Origin: Acetobacter aceti NBRC 14818
GTDB taxonomy: Bacteria; Pseudomonadota; Alphaproteobacteria; Acetobacterales; Acetobacteraceae
Direction: 5' to 3'
NCBI RefSeq assembly: GCF_000193495.2
Contig: NZ_AP023410.1
Coordinates: forward strand, 3,247,501 to 3,311,500
DNA: 64,000 nucleotides
Under the pieces are notes generated by a model that saw nothing but the letters and a program-made list of their open reading frames with translations, was not told the DNA's origin and searched no databases. Shown piece by piece: positions 53,608 to 62,346 of the stretch; the stretch's first letter is position 1, and the number at the start of each line of letters is the position of its first letter. The translations under genes were made by a program, and so were the position numbers.

Positions 53608-55050
53608 ATGAATATTCAGTTTTCCTCGTTCGCGGGGCATGCCCCGTATCGGCAGGGTGAGGTGGATGGGCCGCTGAAATCCCGCTCCTCCGGGGTTCTG
53701 GCTGCTGTTTCTGCTGGTACGGTCGGACTTTTCGCCGCCATGCCGGCCTTTGCACAGGAGGCTGCAGCACCGGCACCGGCTCCGAGTATCGATACCGGTG
53801 ACACAGCCTGGATGCTCGTCAGCACGGCCCTGGTGCTGATGATGACCATTCCGGGTCTTGGCCTGTTCTATGCCGGAATGGTTCGCAAGAAGAACGTACT
53901 GGCGACGCTCATGCAGAGCTTCGCCATCTGCTGTATCATCACCATTGTCTGGATGGTGGCGGGTTACTCGCTCGCCTTCTCGAACGGCACGCCTTATGTC
54001 GGTGGTCTGTCCAAGGCATTCCTTGCGACACTCGGCGAACATATCAGCAAGGGCGCGGACGTTCCCTTCACGATCGGCGCGGGCACTGACGCAGCCTCGA
54101 CCATGACGATCCCTGAGAGCATCTTCATGATGTTCCAGATGACCTTCGCCATCATCACGCCAGCTCTTATCGCGGGTGCCTATGCCGAGCGCATGAAGTT
54201 CTCGGCGGTGTGCCTGTTCAGCATCCTGTGGTCGCTGATCGTCTACGCTCCAGTAGCTCATTGGGTCTGGAGCCCGCTCGGCTGGCTTGCCGGCATGGGC
54301 ACGCTGGACTTCGCCGGTGGTACGGTCGTCCATATCAACGCGGGTGTCGCCGGTCTGGTGTGTGCGCTTGTCCTCGGCAAGCGTCGTGGCTATGGCACGG
54401 AAGACCTTGCGCCGTTCAACCTGACCTATGCCGTCATCGGCGCATCCCTGCTGTGGGTTGGCTGGTTCGGCTTCAACGCAGGTTCCGCTGTCGGCGCGAA
54501 CGGTCGTGCGGGCATGGCGATGGCCACCACACAGATCGCAGCAGCTGCGGCCGGTGTGTCCTGGATGGTCGCCGAGTGGTTCCGCACGGGCAAGCCGACG
54601 GTTCTCGGCATCATTTCCGGTGCGGTCGGTGGTCTTGTCGCCATTACGCCAGCTGCGGGCTTCGTGCTGCCGGGCGGTGCCCTGGCCATAGGCCTGATCA
54701 CTGGCGTCGTCTGCTTCTGGGGTGCGACATCTCTCAAGCACATGATGGGATATGACGACAGCCTCGACGCCTTTGGTGTGCATGGTGTCGGCGGTATCGT
54801 TGGCGCTCTGCTGACAGGTATCTTCGCCTATGGTCCTCTGTCCGCGACGGATGCCAACCCCGAAGGAACATCGGGTTCCCTGCATCAGCTTCTGGTGCAG
54901 GCCGAGGCCGTTGGCGTGACGATTGTCTGGTGTGGCATCATGACGTTCATCCTGCTGAAGGTCGTCGACCTCGTGGTCGGTCTGCGGGTCTCCACGGAGG
55001 CTGAGCAGGAAGGTCTGGACGTTGCGCTGCATGGTGAGCGTATCAACTGA
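53608..55050 (+). CDS. amtB: Ammonium transporter
   Basis: 480 residues, eleven membrane helices, with both pore histidines: H242 in FAGGTVVHINA and H392 in FGVHGVGG. N-terminal 50 residues form a leader with a signal-peptide-like end (PAFA|QEA), as in other alphaproteobacterial AmtB. GLFYAGMVRKKNVLATLMQ is present near the start of the pore domain. No glnK gene lies upstream, unlike the common glnK-amtB operon. A strong terminator follows (55077-55109). Confidence 0.95.
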   Translation: MNIQFSSFAGHAPYRQGEVDGPLKSRSSGVLAAVSAGTVGLFAAMPAFAQEAAAPAPAPSIDTGDTAWMLVSTALVLMMTIPGLGLFYAGMVRKKNVLATLMQSFAICCIITIVWMVAGYSLAFSNGTPYVGGLSKAFLATLGEHISKGADVPFTIGAGTDAASTMTIPESIFMMFQMTFAIITPALIAGAYAERMKFSAVCLFSILWSLIVYAPVAHWVWSPLGWLAGMGTLDFAGGTVVHINAGVAGLVCALVLGKRRGYGTEDLAPFNLTYAVIGASLLWVGWFGFNAGSAVGANGRAGMAMATTQIAAAAAGVSWMVAEWFRTGKPTVLGIISGAVGGLVAITPAAGFVLPGGALAIGLITGVVCFWGATSLKHMMGYDDSLDAFGVHGVGGIVGALLTGIFAYGPLSATDANPEGTSGSLHQLLVQAEAVGVTIVWCGIMTFILLKVVDLVVGLRVSTEAEQEGLDVALHGERIN

Positions 55051-55076
55051 TCCCCAAGTGATCAGACATTCTTTGG

Positions 55077-55109
55077 AAGGGGCGGATCGGCCGATCCGCC
55101 CCTTTTTTG
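55077..55109 (+). terminator. Rho-independent terminator of amtB
   Basis: GGGGCGGATC pairs perfectly with GATCCGCCCC around GGCC, followed by six T residues. Confidence 0.92.
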
Positions 55110-55218
55110 TTCAGACGGTGCAGGCTTGTATGATTGGCCGTTCTGGTTTCTTGTGAGGATGGATGCTGTGCCGCATGGGTGCGGTATCACCGTCAAATTT
55201 GTGATGTAAGGATAGCCG

Positions 55219-55743
55219 ATGGGCTTCAATCGTTCCGTTCGTACGGTGACTGCTTCGCTTGCTCTTCTGGCAGCAGGTGCAGCGTGGTCCGTGGCGCTCC
55301 CCGGTGAGGCGCATGCCGCCGTGACGGCCAAGGAGTGCCACGCGAAATTCAAGGCTGCTAAGGAAGGCGGCACTCTGGCCGGTCAGAGCTACAAGGACTT
55401 CAAGGCGGCGCAGTGTGCCGGTGCTGAGGCCGAGCCCGAGGAGAAGACTGAAGGTGCGGCAGCTGCGCCCACAGCGACTCCGGCTACAGAGGCGGCTGGT
55501 GAGGCCAAGCCCGAAAGCAAGGCCAAAACAGCCTCCAAGGTTTCGACCTACACAGGGAATGCCGTGTTCCCCAGCAAGATCTCCCCGAAATACGCCTCCC
55601 TGTCCGCAGGCAAGGCCCGCATAAAGACCTGCGGTGATCAATATCGGGCTAACAAAGCGTCCGGGGGTAATGGTGGTCTGAAATGGAATCCGAAAGGTGG
55701 TGGTTATTACAGTGCCTGTATAAAACGACTGAAAGGCGAATAA
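55219..55743 (+). CDS. Small secreted protein with two Cys-containing helical repeats
   Basis: 174 residues. Signal peptide ends near GEAHA|A. ECHAKFKAAKEGGTLAGQSY (about 39-58) and the later CGDQYRANKASGGNGG share a C-x3-K/Y-x3-K pattern like PsiF-type repeats, separated by a low-complexity Ala/Glu/Pro/Lys linker. AAGGA lies six bases upstream of the ATG. Secretion to the periplasm is likely; function unknown. Its own terminator follows. Confidence 0.7.
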   Translation: MGFNRSVRTVTASLALLAAGAAWSVALPGEAHAAVTAKECHAKFKAAKEGGTLAGQSYKDFKAAQCAGAEAEPEEKTEGAAAAPTATPATEAAGEAKPESKAKTASKVSTYTGNAVFPSKISPKYASLSAGKARIKTCGDQYRANKASGGNGGLKWNPKGGGYYSACIKRLKGE

Positions 55744-55772
55744 GTCTTTCTTTATCATATGTTTTTGCAAGG

Positions 55773-55805
55773 AAGCCACCCCACGGAAAGGGGTGGCTTT
55801 TTGCT
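55773..55805 (+). terminator. Rho-independent terminator of the small secreted protein gene
   Basis: AGCCACCCC pairs perfectly with GGGGTGGCT over a 7-base loop, followed by five T residues. Confidence 0.9.
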
Positions 55806-55935
55806 TTTTGTCCTTGGTTTTTAAGGGCTTGGAAAGGGATGTATCCAAAAAATTAGCTATTCAAACCAATAATTGGACCCCAGAGAATTTCTTTTTGAGT
55901 GCAATCAAAAGGTTGCACTGTGACTGGGGAAAAAG

Positions 55936-58900
55936 ATGACCGACATGAATGTCACCGGACCAGGTGTAACGAGCATAACATCCTCTAACTCGCCTGCAGA
56001 TACGGTAACGGTTGAGAATGGAGGGACGCTGTTCGTTTCATCCGGTGGCGTGATCTCCTCCATTGCGGTTCTGAGCGGAGCTAAAGTCGCTATCGGTAAA
56101 CAGGCCGATACATCTGACCCATTGGGAACACAAGGAATCGTCAGCGGAGGTGTTGTTTCTTCAGGCGGTATTTTCTCGGTTTATGCGGGTGGTCTGGTCA
56201 AGGACGTAACGGTCTCTGCCTCGCAGATCACGGTATCCAGTGGCGCTGTTGCCAGCAACATGACGCTTGTTTCCGGTGTTACGGAACTTCTTAACGGTAT
56301 CGATTCCGGCGCGACCGTGCAGGCAAACGCCGATCAGTCGCTCCAGGCAGGTGGCAGTGCGGTGGGCGCTACACTGCAACTGGGTACGCAGGACATCGGT
56401 AATGGTGGCACGGCGATTTCCACGACAGTCATCGGTGACAGCGCTGATGATACTGCTTATGGCGGCGGTCAGAATATTAATGCAGGCGGTTATGCCTCGC
56501 ACACTCTCGTCACGCAATATGGTAATCAGCAGATCCGCAGTAACGGATCCGCCACTGACACGACCCTGACGAATGGTGGTGTTCAGGACATTCAGGGCGG
56601 CGGTTCTGCGACGAGCACGACGGTCAGTAGTGGCGGTGTGTTGCAGGTCGATGGCGGGGCTTTCCTGTCAGGAGCCACGATTTCCAGTGGAGGCACGCTG
56701 GAAGCGACCAGCGCCGTCGGTTCCACTACAACAGTATCCGATGTGACCGTCCTCAGCGGCGGCACGCTGGAGATAAAAGACGCGGGTATCACCGTTACCG
56801 GTCTGACACTGTATAGTGGGGCTGACATTCAGCTTGATACCATTTCATATTCAGCCTCTGGTGCCCAGCAGACAACCTATTCAGTCTCAGGCGATACACT
56901 TACCGTTTCCGGATATGATTCGGATGGTAACGCCGTCACGCAGGCTTTTTCTTTTGCCGGCACTGCGGGGACCATCACACCAGACGAATTCAGTCTGGTG
57001 CAGGGCGTAAACGGAACAGGTGTGAATTATGCCGCCTGCTACTGCACTGGCACATTGATCGCCACGAAAGATGGCGAGGTCCCGGTCGAGCAGCTGAAAA
57101 TTGGCGATATGGTGCGCACTGCATCAGGCACTCTGAAAAAAATCCGCTGGATTGGCTATCGCAGTTATGCCGCCGAGTTTGTGAGTAATAATTGTGGCCT
57201 TCTGCCTGTTCTCATCAAGGCCAATGCCCTTGCCGACAATGTACCGCAACGTGATCTGAAAGTCTCGCCTCTACACGCCATGTATCTGGATGGCGTGCTT
57301 GTCGCTGCCAGCTCACTTATCAACGGTGAGACAGTCGTTCAGTGCGAGTTGAATGAACAGATTGACTATTTCAATATCGAGCTAGACACGCATGATCTTC
57401 TGCTGGCGGAAGGCGCACCCTCGGAAAGTTATGTTGAAGATGGCGGCCGTGGCATTTTCCACAATGCTGCTGAATTCTACACGCGTTATCCTGATGCTGT
57501 AACGATGGAAGCGGTTCACTGTGCTCCCCGTGTCGAAGAGGGAGAAGCGCTGGTTGCAATCTGGCAGCGCATCAATGCCCGAGCGCAGGCTTTAAAAACG
57601 CAGCATCTGTCGGGTGAGGTTGCCGCTGCGAGCATTCACGGCGTTTCCGGATGGTTTGCCGGGCTTGCTGATGCGAAGCCTTTTGCTGTCGAGCTGGTTC
57701 TTGATGGCGAGGTCGTTGCGCACTTCATGACTGAGGAAGGGCAGATTATCCCGACTGAAAACGGTTCGGAAAAGCGCCATTATTTTGGAATGGTCTATCC
57801 TCAGGCTTTGGCGTCGCGTGATGTGGTCATAAGACGCGCAGAGGATGGTCTTCATCTGTTTCCGGGTGTCCAGCCGGAAACACCGGAAGAAGCATCACCC
57901 ACCAAACAGGCAGATGGAAAACGTAAAACTCCCTTCGAACCTGCTGACTATCGCGGAGCAGTCGATCACGTTTCCCATACTTGTATCGGCGGCTGGATCT
58001 GGAACGAAAAGCGCCCGTGGGAAAAAGCCAGTCTGGATATCTGCATTGACGGGAAACGTGTCGGCACTGTGCCAGCCGTCAATTATCGGGCGGATCTCAT
58101 CCCGGCAGGAATGGGGAATGGCTGGTCCGGCTTCAGGATGACACTGAAAGAGCCGCTTGACTGGAAGGCATCGCATACAGTCGCGGTTCTTTTCAGCGGC
58201 ACGGATGTTCACCTGCCCGGTTCGCCGGCACAGCTTTCTGTGCCGGAGCAGTTTGACGAAACTTTGCGCAATGTCATTGGTCGCGCCGTGAAAGATCTGT
58301 CCACTTCGACCGAGCGACGGAAGGTGCTTTCCTTCATTCTGGAACAGGCTGCCCATCTTCGGCAGAAGGAAGCGGATCTGGACGGGCAACGGGAGAAGCG
58401 GGCAGATCTTCATCATGAGCGGCAACTGGCTGGCCGGGCGGCAGCGGACATGCCGGTAATGCGGCGGGCGCTGGTGATCTGTGAGGCGATGCCGCGTATC
58501 GGACATGACCCCGATGCCGCTCCGCTTCTGTCCCATATCCGATCACTTGCGCGGTTGGGGTATGACGTAACGGTCTCGACAGTAGACCATGTCGCAGTGC
58601 CGGAAACAGAAAAACTTCTTGAAACAGACGGTATTTCTATCGCTCGGGCTCCGCTTTACGCGTCGCCGGAAGAAGTGCTGCGTCGACAGGCTGGCTGCTT
58701 TGATCTGGTTTATCTGCGGGGACTGAATGCGGCGTCTTCCTATGCCGGTCTGGCGCGCCGTTACATGGGGCGGGCCACTGTGGTGTATGGCACGCGGGAG
58801 CTTCAGTATCTCCGTCTGGAACGGCAGGCTGAAACAGAAGCACGTGTAGACTTGCTTCGCGCAATCGGAAGAATGCGTACATATGAGGTCACTACAGCGC

Positions 58901-59607
58901 TTCTTTGCGATCAGGTCATCGTGCATTCGCAGGCCGAAGCGAACCGTCTGCAGCATCTCGTGCCAGCGTTGAACGTGCATGTCGTTCCATGGGAAATACA
59001 GCCTGAAGCTGTTGCGCAGTCTTCATCCACGCGGTCCGGCGTCGCTTTCTTTGGTTATTATGATCGGGCAGACAGTCTGGATGCCGCCATTCTGCTGGTG
59101 CGCGAGATCATGCCTCTGGTTTGGGCGCGCCGCCCGGATATCAAGTGCCTCCTGGCCGGTCCTGGTCAGGGAAAGGCCGTCAGCACACTCGCAATGCCTG
59201 TCGAGCCGGGTTGTGGTGGTGTTGAGATTCTGGAGGGAATTGATAACCCGACGAAAGCTCTTTTCCCGCAGGTTCTTGCCGGTGTTGTGCCGCTGAATTT
59301 CGGGGCGGGCGTTGACGGCGTGGTTCTGTCGGCTTTCGCTGCAGGAGTTCCTTGTGTCATGAGCGCGGTCTCTGCAGAAGGTCTGGTATTGCCGGGCCGG
59401 TTGAAGGGGCTGGGGCAAAACAGTGTCGAGGGCATTGCGGAGCAGATTCTCAGGCTTCATGATGAGCCGGAAACATCCGATGAGCTTGGGCGCACGGAAC
59501 TGCGTCTGATCCGTGAACAGTTTTCCGTAGCAAATGTCGATCGCTGCTTCAGCCAGGCTTTGGGAGTGAAGCTCGTATCTTCGGATATCATCAGTATGGC
59601 TGGCTAA
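55936..59607 (+). CDS. Beta-repeat / Hint-domain / glycosyltransferase-like fusion protein
   Basis: 1223 residues in one open frame. Residues 20-360: about twelve degenerate repeats of the type GGTLFVSSGG / GGVLQVDGGA, as in AIDA-like passengers (beta-helix). 366-505: a Hint domain with likely nucleophile C368 (NYAACYCTGTLIATKDGEVP), VEQLKIGDMVRTASG, KVSPLH with H447, and the HDLLLAEGAPSESYVEDGG end. 563-645 and 675-770: two beta-rich Hint-associated domains (GWFAGLADAKPFAVELVLDG; GGWIWNEKRPWEKASLDICI). 775-835: charged coiled coil. 843-1215: GT-B-type domain (FFGYYDRADSLDAAI, CLLAGPG, FGAGVDGVVLSAFAAGVP). No signal peptide is visible, so secretion route is unclear. Hint cleavage could release the C-terminal part. 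The canonical catalytic Glu of GT4-like enzymes appears replaced (S1132). Confidence 0.8.
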   Translation: MTDMNVTGPGVTSITSSNSPADTVTVENGGTLFVSSGGVISSIAVLSGAKVAIGKQADTSDPLGTQGIVSGGVVSSGGIFSVYAGGLVKDVTVSASQITVSSGAVASNMTLVSGVTELLNGIDSGATVQANADQSLQAGGSAVGATLQLGTQDIGNGGTAISTTVIGDSADDTAYGGGQNINAGGYASHTLVTQYGNQQIRSNGSATDTTLTNGGVQDIQGGGSATSTTVSSGGVLQVDGGAFLSGATISSGGTLEATSAVGSTTTVSDVTVLSGGTLEIKDAGITVTGLTLYSGADIQLDTISYSASGAQQTTYSVSGDTLTVSGYDSDGNAVTQAFSFAGTAGTITPDEFSLVQGVNGTGVNYAACYCTGTLIATKDGEVPVEQLKIGDMVRTASGTLKKIRWIGYRSYAAEFVSNNCGLLPVLIKANALADNVPQRDLKVSPLHAMYLDGVLVAASSLINGETVVQCELNEQIDYFNIELDTHDLLLAEGAPSESYVEDGGRGIFHNAAEFYTRYPDAVTMEAVHCAPRVEEGEALVAIWQRINARAQALKTQHLSGEVAAASIHGVSGWFAGLADAKPFAVELVLDGEVVAHFMTEEGQIIPTENGSEKRHYFGMVYPQALASRDVVIRRAEDGLHLFPGVQPETPEEASPTKQADGKRKTPFEPADYRGAVDHVSHTCIGGWIWNEKRPWEKASLDICIDGKRVGTVPAVNYRADLIPAGMGNGWSGFRMTLKEPLDWKASHTVAVLFSGTDVHLPGSPAQLSVPEQFDETLRNVIGRAVKDLSTSTERRKVLSFILEQAAHLRQKEADLDGQREKRADLHHERQLAGRAAADMPVMRRALVICEAMPRIGHDPDAAPLLSHIRSLARLGYDVTVSTVDHVAVPETEKLLETDGISIARAPLYASPEEVLRRQAGCFDLVYLRGLNAASSYAGLARRYMGRATVVYGTRELQYLRLERQAETEARVDLLRAIGRMRTYEVTTALLCDQVIVHSQAEANRLQHLVPALNVHVVPWEIQPEAVAQSSSTRSGVAFFGYYDRADSLDAAILLVREIMPLVWARRPDIKCLLAGPGQGKAVSTLAMPVEPGCGGVEILEGIDNPTKALFPQVLAGVVPLNFGAGVDGVVLSAFAAGVPCVMSAVSAEGLVLPGRLKGLGQNSVEGIAEQILRLHDEPETSDELGRTELRLIREQFSVANVDRCFSQALGVKLVSSDIISMAG

Positions 59608-59650
59608 GATCTACAGTCAGCTGATACGTCCGTCATTCTCTGTTTGCTTC

Positions 59651-59690
59651 ATGCCGTTTTTCCCCTAACAGGGAAAAACGGCATTTGCAT
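59651..59690. terminator. Two-way hairpin terminator between the Hint fusion gene and gspG
   Basis: ATGCCGTTTTTCCC pairs perfectly with GGGAAAAACGGCAT over a 6-base loop. The stem carries internal T and A runs, so it could serve both converging genes. Confidence 0.75.
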
Positions 59691-59754
59691 TTCAAGGTGC
59701 AATCACAGGGTGCTGTGACCTGAGTATTCTGCGTAAGCGCACCTGTGCATCGGT

Positions 59755-60183
59755 CTACGGGTTACAGATTTCTCCGCTGCGATCGCCTTCTTTCGGACCC
59801 TGCGAACACAGATCGTAATCCTTGCCTTCCCGATCCGAGGGCGCACGATAGGTGTAAGGGTGTTTCCAGGGATCCAGTGGAACGGTTCCACCCTTCAGAT
59901 AGGGGCCATTCCAGCTTTCAGCGCCGGACGGGCGATGGATTAAAGCGTCGAGACCATCTTCCGTTGAAGGATAGCTACCGGCATCCAGTTTGTACATGTC
60001 GAGGACCGTTCCGATGCGGGCTATGGATTGCTGGGCGACAGACAGTCTGGCTCCGCCGAGTTGGCGCAGGGCGGCAGGGGCTACAAGTCCGACAAGAAGT
60101 CCGAGTATCGCCAGAACGACCAGAATTTCCAGAAGGGTGAAGCCGGCATCATCCCGGTCGGTATGGTTTTCAACGTGTGACAT
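59755..60183 (-). CDS. gspG: Type II secretion major pseudopilin (orphan)
   Basis: 142 residues. The prepilin motif DDAG|FTLLEILVVLAILGLL has the Gly at -1 and Glu at +5, followed by the hydrophobic helix. The C-terminal DGLDALIHRPSGAESWNGPY and DPWKHPYTYRAPSDREGKD are the beta-hairpin and calcium-loop region of GspG. No other gsp gene lies beside it, so it must work with a system encoded elsewhere or be a leftover. Confidence 0.88.
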   Translation of the reverse strand: MSHVENHTDRDDAGFTLLEILVVLAILGLLVGLVAPAALRQLGGARLSVAQQSIARIGTVLDMYKLDAGSYPSTEDGLDALIHRPSGAESWNGPYLKGGTVPLDPWKHPYTYRAPSDREGKDYDLCSQGPKEGDRSGEICNP

Positions 60184-60323
60184 TTTTGTGCCAGAGCTTT
60201 CGCTGTTCGATCATGATGCGTTAGTAGACGCACTCGCTATCTTCGGAACAGCGTCGGTATATTAAACAAAAATGAAATTTGGGCTGCAAGCGTTCGCTAT
60301 GGCCTGTTTCAGGAAAGGTCTTC

Positions 60324-60737
60324 ATGCCCGCCCCTTTGCTTGCGTGTATGGTTGCCGCTGCAATCCGCTATGACATTCCTCCCCGTGTCCTGCCCACCAT
60401 ATGGGAGGTGGAACGAGGCGCGAACGGCGTGGTTAGCCGCAACAAGGATGGCTCCTCGGATATGGGGCTCATGCAGATCAATACCCGATGGATACAGCCG
60501 ATCATGGAGCTGACCCGCATGCCCGCCGTTCAGGTGGCGGCGCGTCTGGTGTCGGACGGATGTTTCAATATCGCTGCGTCCGCCATGATCATGCGAACAT
60601 ATCTGAATGAAACGCATGGGGATCTGATGAAGGCGGTGGGCAATTATCATTCACATACGCCCATGCTGAATGAGGCCTATCAGAAAAAGGTCATGGAGCA
60701 GGCATGGAAGCTGTTTCCGGCGCGGGCAAGTAACTGA
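60324..60737 (+). CDS. Lytic transglycosylase, SLT-type, small
   Basis: 137 residues from ATG 60324 (MPAPLLACMVAAAIRYDIPP), with AGGAAAGG six bases upstream. The catalytic Glu lies in TIWEVERGANG, and the SDMGLMQINTRW block binds glycan. It cleaves peptidoglycan to make openings for envelope complexes, as IagB/VirB1-type enzymes do. The N-terminal hydrophobic stretch may act as a signal. It diverges from gspG across 140 bases, and the two may serve the same envelope machine. Confidence 0.85.
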   Translation: MPAPLLACMVAAAIRYDIPPRVLPTIWEVERGANGVVSRNKDGSSDMGLMQINTRWIQPIMELTRMPAVQVAARLVSDGCFNIAASAMIMRTYLNETHGDLMKAVGNYHSHTPMLNEAYQKKVMEQAWKLFPARASN

Positions 60738-60869
60738 TTTTTATAATATTATATGCTCATAAATGCATGATGGATTGAAGCTTTCCATTCCGTGCAGGAA
60801 ATAAAAAAACATGTAATATCAGGCTGACCTGTGAGAGCGCATGCTCTCTGGATGCAAGACGGAGCTGAT

Positions 60870-62165
60870 ATGCAGCATGATGTCCAGAACTCCTACCCAC
60901 CGTCACTCTGGTATGACACTGCAGGACCGGTACCGGTTTTCGACCAACTGACCGGATACGACCGTCATTATGATGTAGCGATTGTGGGTGGCGGCTATAC
61001 CGGGCTTTCCACTGCGCTCCATCTTGCGGAAAAAGGTATCAGCTGCGCTGTGCTGGAAAGTCATGGCATTGGCTGGGGCGCTTCAGGGAGAAACGGCGGT
61101 CAGGTTATCGCAGGACTGAAGTATGATCCGGATGACCTGATTGCACATTTCGGCACTGATCTCGGCAATGCCATGATCAGGAGCACTGGGGGTGCCGCCA
61201 ATACCGTTTTCGATTTGATTGCGCGTTATCACATTGCCTGCAATGCGGTGCATAACGGCTGGATTCAGGCCGCCCACTGTGAAAAGGCCCTGGCAAAATT
61301 GCGGATCAAGGCGGCCCAGTGGGCTGCCCGGGGAACGGCAACCGAGATCCTGGATGCGAAACGTATTGCTGATCTGACGGGAGCGCAGACTTATTGCGGT
61401 GGCTGGCTCGATCCACGAGGCGGGAAAATTCAGCCATTGATGTATGCTTTCGGGCTGGCGAAAGCTGCCGCCTCTCAGGGAACGGATATTTTTGTTAACA
61501 GTGCTGTCAAAACCATGCTGCGGTCGGCTGGCCGATGGCGGCTTGGAACGGCGCAGGGCAATCTGATCGCCAAACAGGTTGTGCTGGCGACGAATGGTTA
61601 TACGGACGGTCTGTGGCCTCAGTTACAGGAAACTGTTGTCCCGGCTTATTCCATTCAGGTCTCAACGGAGCCGCTGGCGCCGGAGATAAGAAAAACCATT
61701 CTGCCGGACGGACAGGGACTTTCGGAAACGCGTCGTATTCTGCGGTACAGTCAGGTCGATGCACATGGACGGTTGGTTATGGGAACGCGTGGTCCTGCAC
61801 ACGATCAGGCCACTTACAAAGACGCCGCAACGCTTGTGAAGGCCATGCATGAGCTTTTCCCGCAAATTGGCAGGCCACGTCTTGATCATGTCTGGGTTGG
61901 ACGGGTGGGCATGACAGCTGACCATTTCCCGCATTTGCATCAACCTGCGGAGGGTGTGCATGCGGCATTGGGCTATAATGGTCGGGGTATCGCCATGGCG
62001 ACCGTAATGGGACGCATGCTGGCGCAGAGAGTGCTGGGGGCTTCTGCGCTGGAGATCGGTTTTCCTATAACACCGCTTAAACCAATCGCTCTCCACCGTT
62101 TTTCGGATATCGGAGTGCAGGCTTATGGGCGGTGGTATGGCCTTCTGGACAGGTTGAAAGTCTGA
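60870..62165 (+). CDS. FAD-dependent amine/amino-acid oxidase (PuuB/OrdL-like)
   Basis: 431 residues. Start ATG 60870 has GGAG six bases upstream. VAIVGGGYTGLSTALHLAEKG is the FAD-binding Rossmann motif; GWGASGRNGGQVIAGLKYDP is the DAO-family flavin loop; the C-terminal ALGYNGRGIAMATVMGRML closes the FAD site. This is the gamma-glutamylputrescine-oxidase/sarcosine-oxidase branch. It is far from the creatinine operon, so using its sarcosine is only a possibility. A GAGAGC-GCAT-GCTCTC hairpin lies just before the ribosome-binding site. Confidence 0.82.
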   Translation: MQHDVQNSYPPSLWYDTAGPVPVFDQLTGYDRHYDVAIVGGGYTGLSTALHLAEKGISCAVLESHGIGWGASGRNGGQVIAGLKYDPDDLIAHFGTDLGNAMIRSTGGAANTVFDLIARYHIACNAVHNGWIQAAHCEKALAKLRIKAAQWAARGTATEILDAKRIADLTGAQTYCGGWLDPRGGKIQPLMYAFGLAKAAASQGTDIFVNSAVKTMLRSAGRWRLGTAQGNLIAKQVVLATNGYTDGLWPQLQETVVPAYSIQVSTEPLAPEIRKTILPDGQGLSETRRILRYSQVDAHGRLVMGTRGPAHDQATYKDAATLVKAMHELFPQIGRPRLDHVWVGRVGMTADHFPHLHQPAEGVHAALGYNGRGIAMATVMGRMLAQRVLGASALEIGFPITPLKPIALHRFSDIGVQAYGRWYGLLDRLKV

Positions 62166-62346
62166 AACAACTGCTGAGAAAGCTATGTGACGTCTGCATC
62201 TTGTGAGTGCCTGTTGCAGATATAAAAATATGGAGATGACAGAATAAGAGAATAAAAAAATCGGTAACGTTTTATTTAGCGCATTAATGCAGGATCCTGA
62301 GGAAACAAAATCCCTCGTGGGAACGTTGACTTAAGGGTGCCTGAAA

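Noticed and set aside
53494..55032. A 512-codon open frame on the minus strand
   Set aside because: It is the reverse of the well-supported amtB gene. Its product is rich in His, Arg and Asp with no fold, typical of an antisense shadow.
56000..56800. Repeated DNA in the first part of the Hint fusion gene as a possible CRISPR or intergenic repeat
   Set aside because: The repeats are degenerate, codon-phased and lie inside one long open frame that encodes Gly/Ser/Thr-rich beta repeats.
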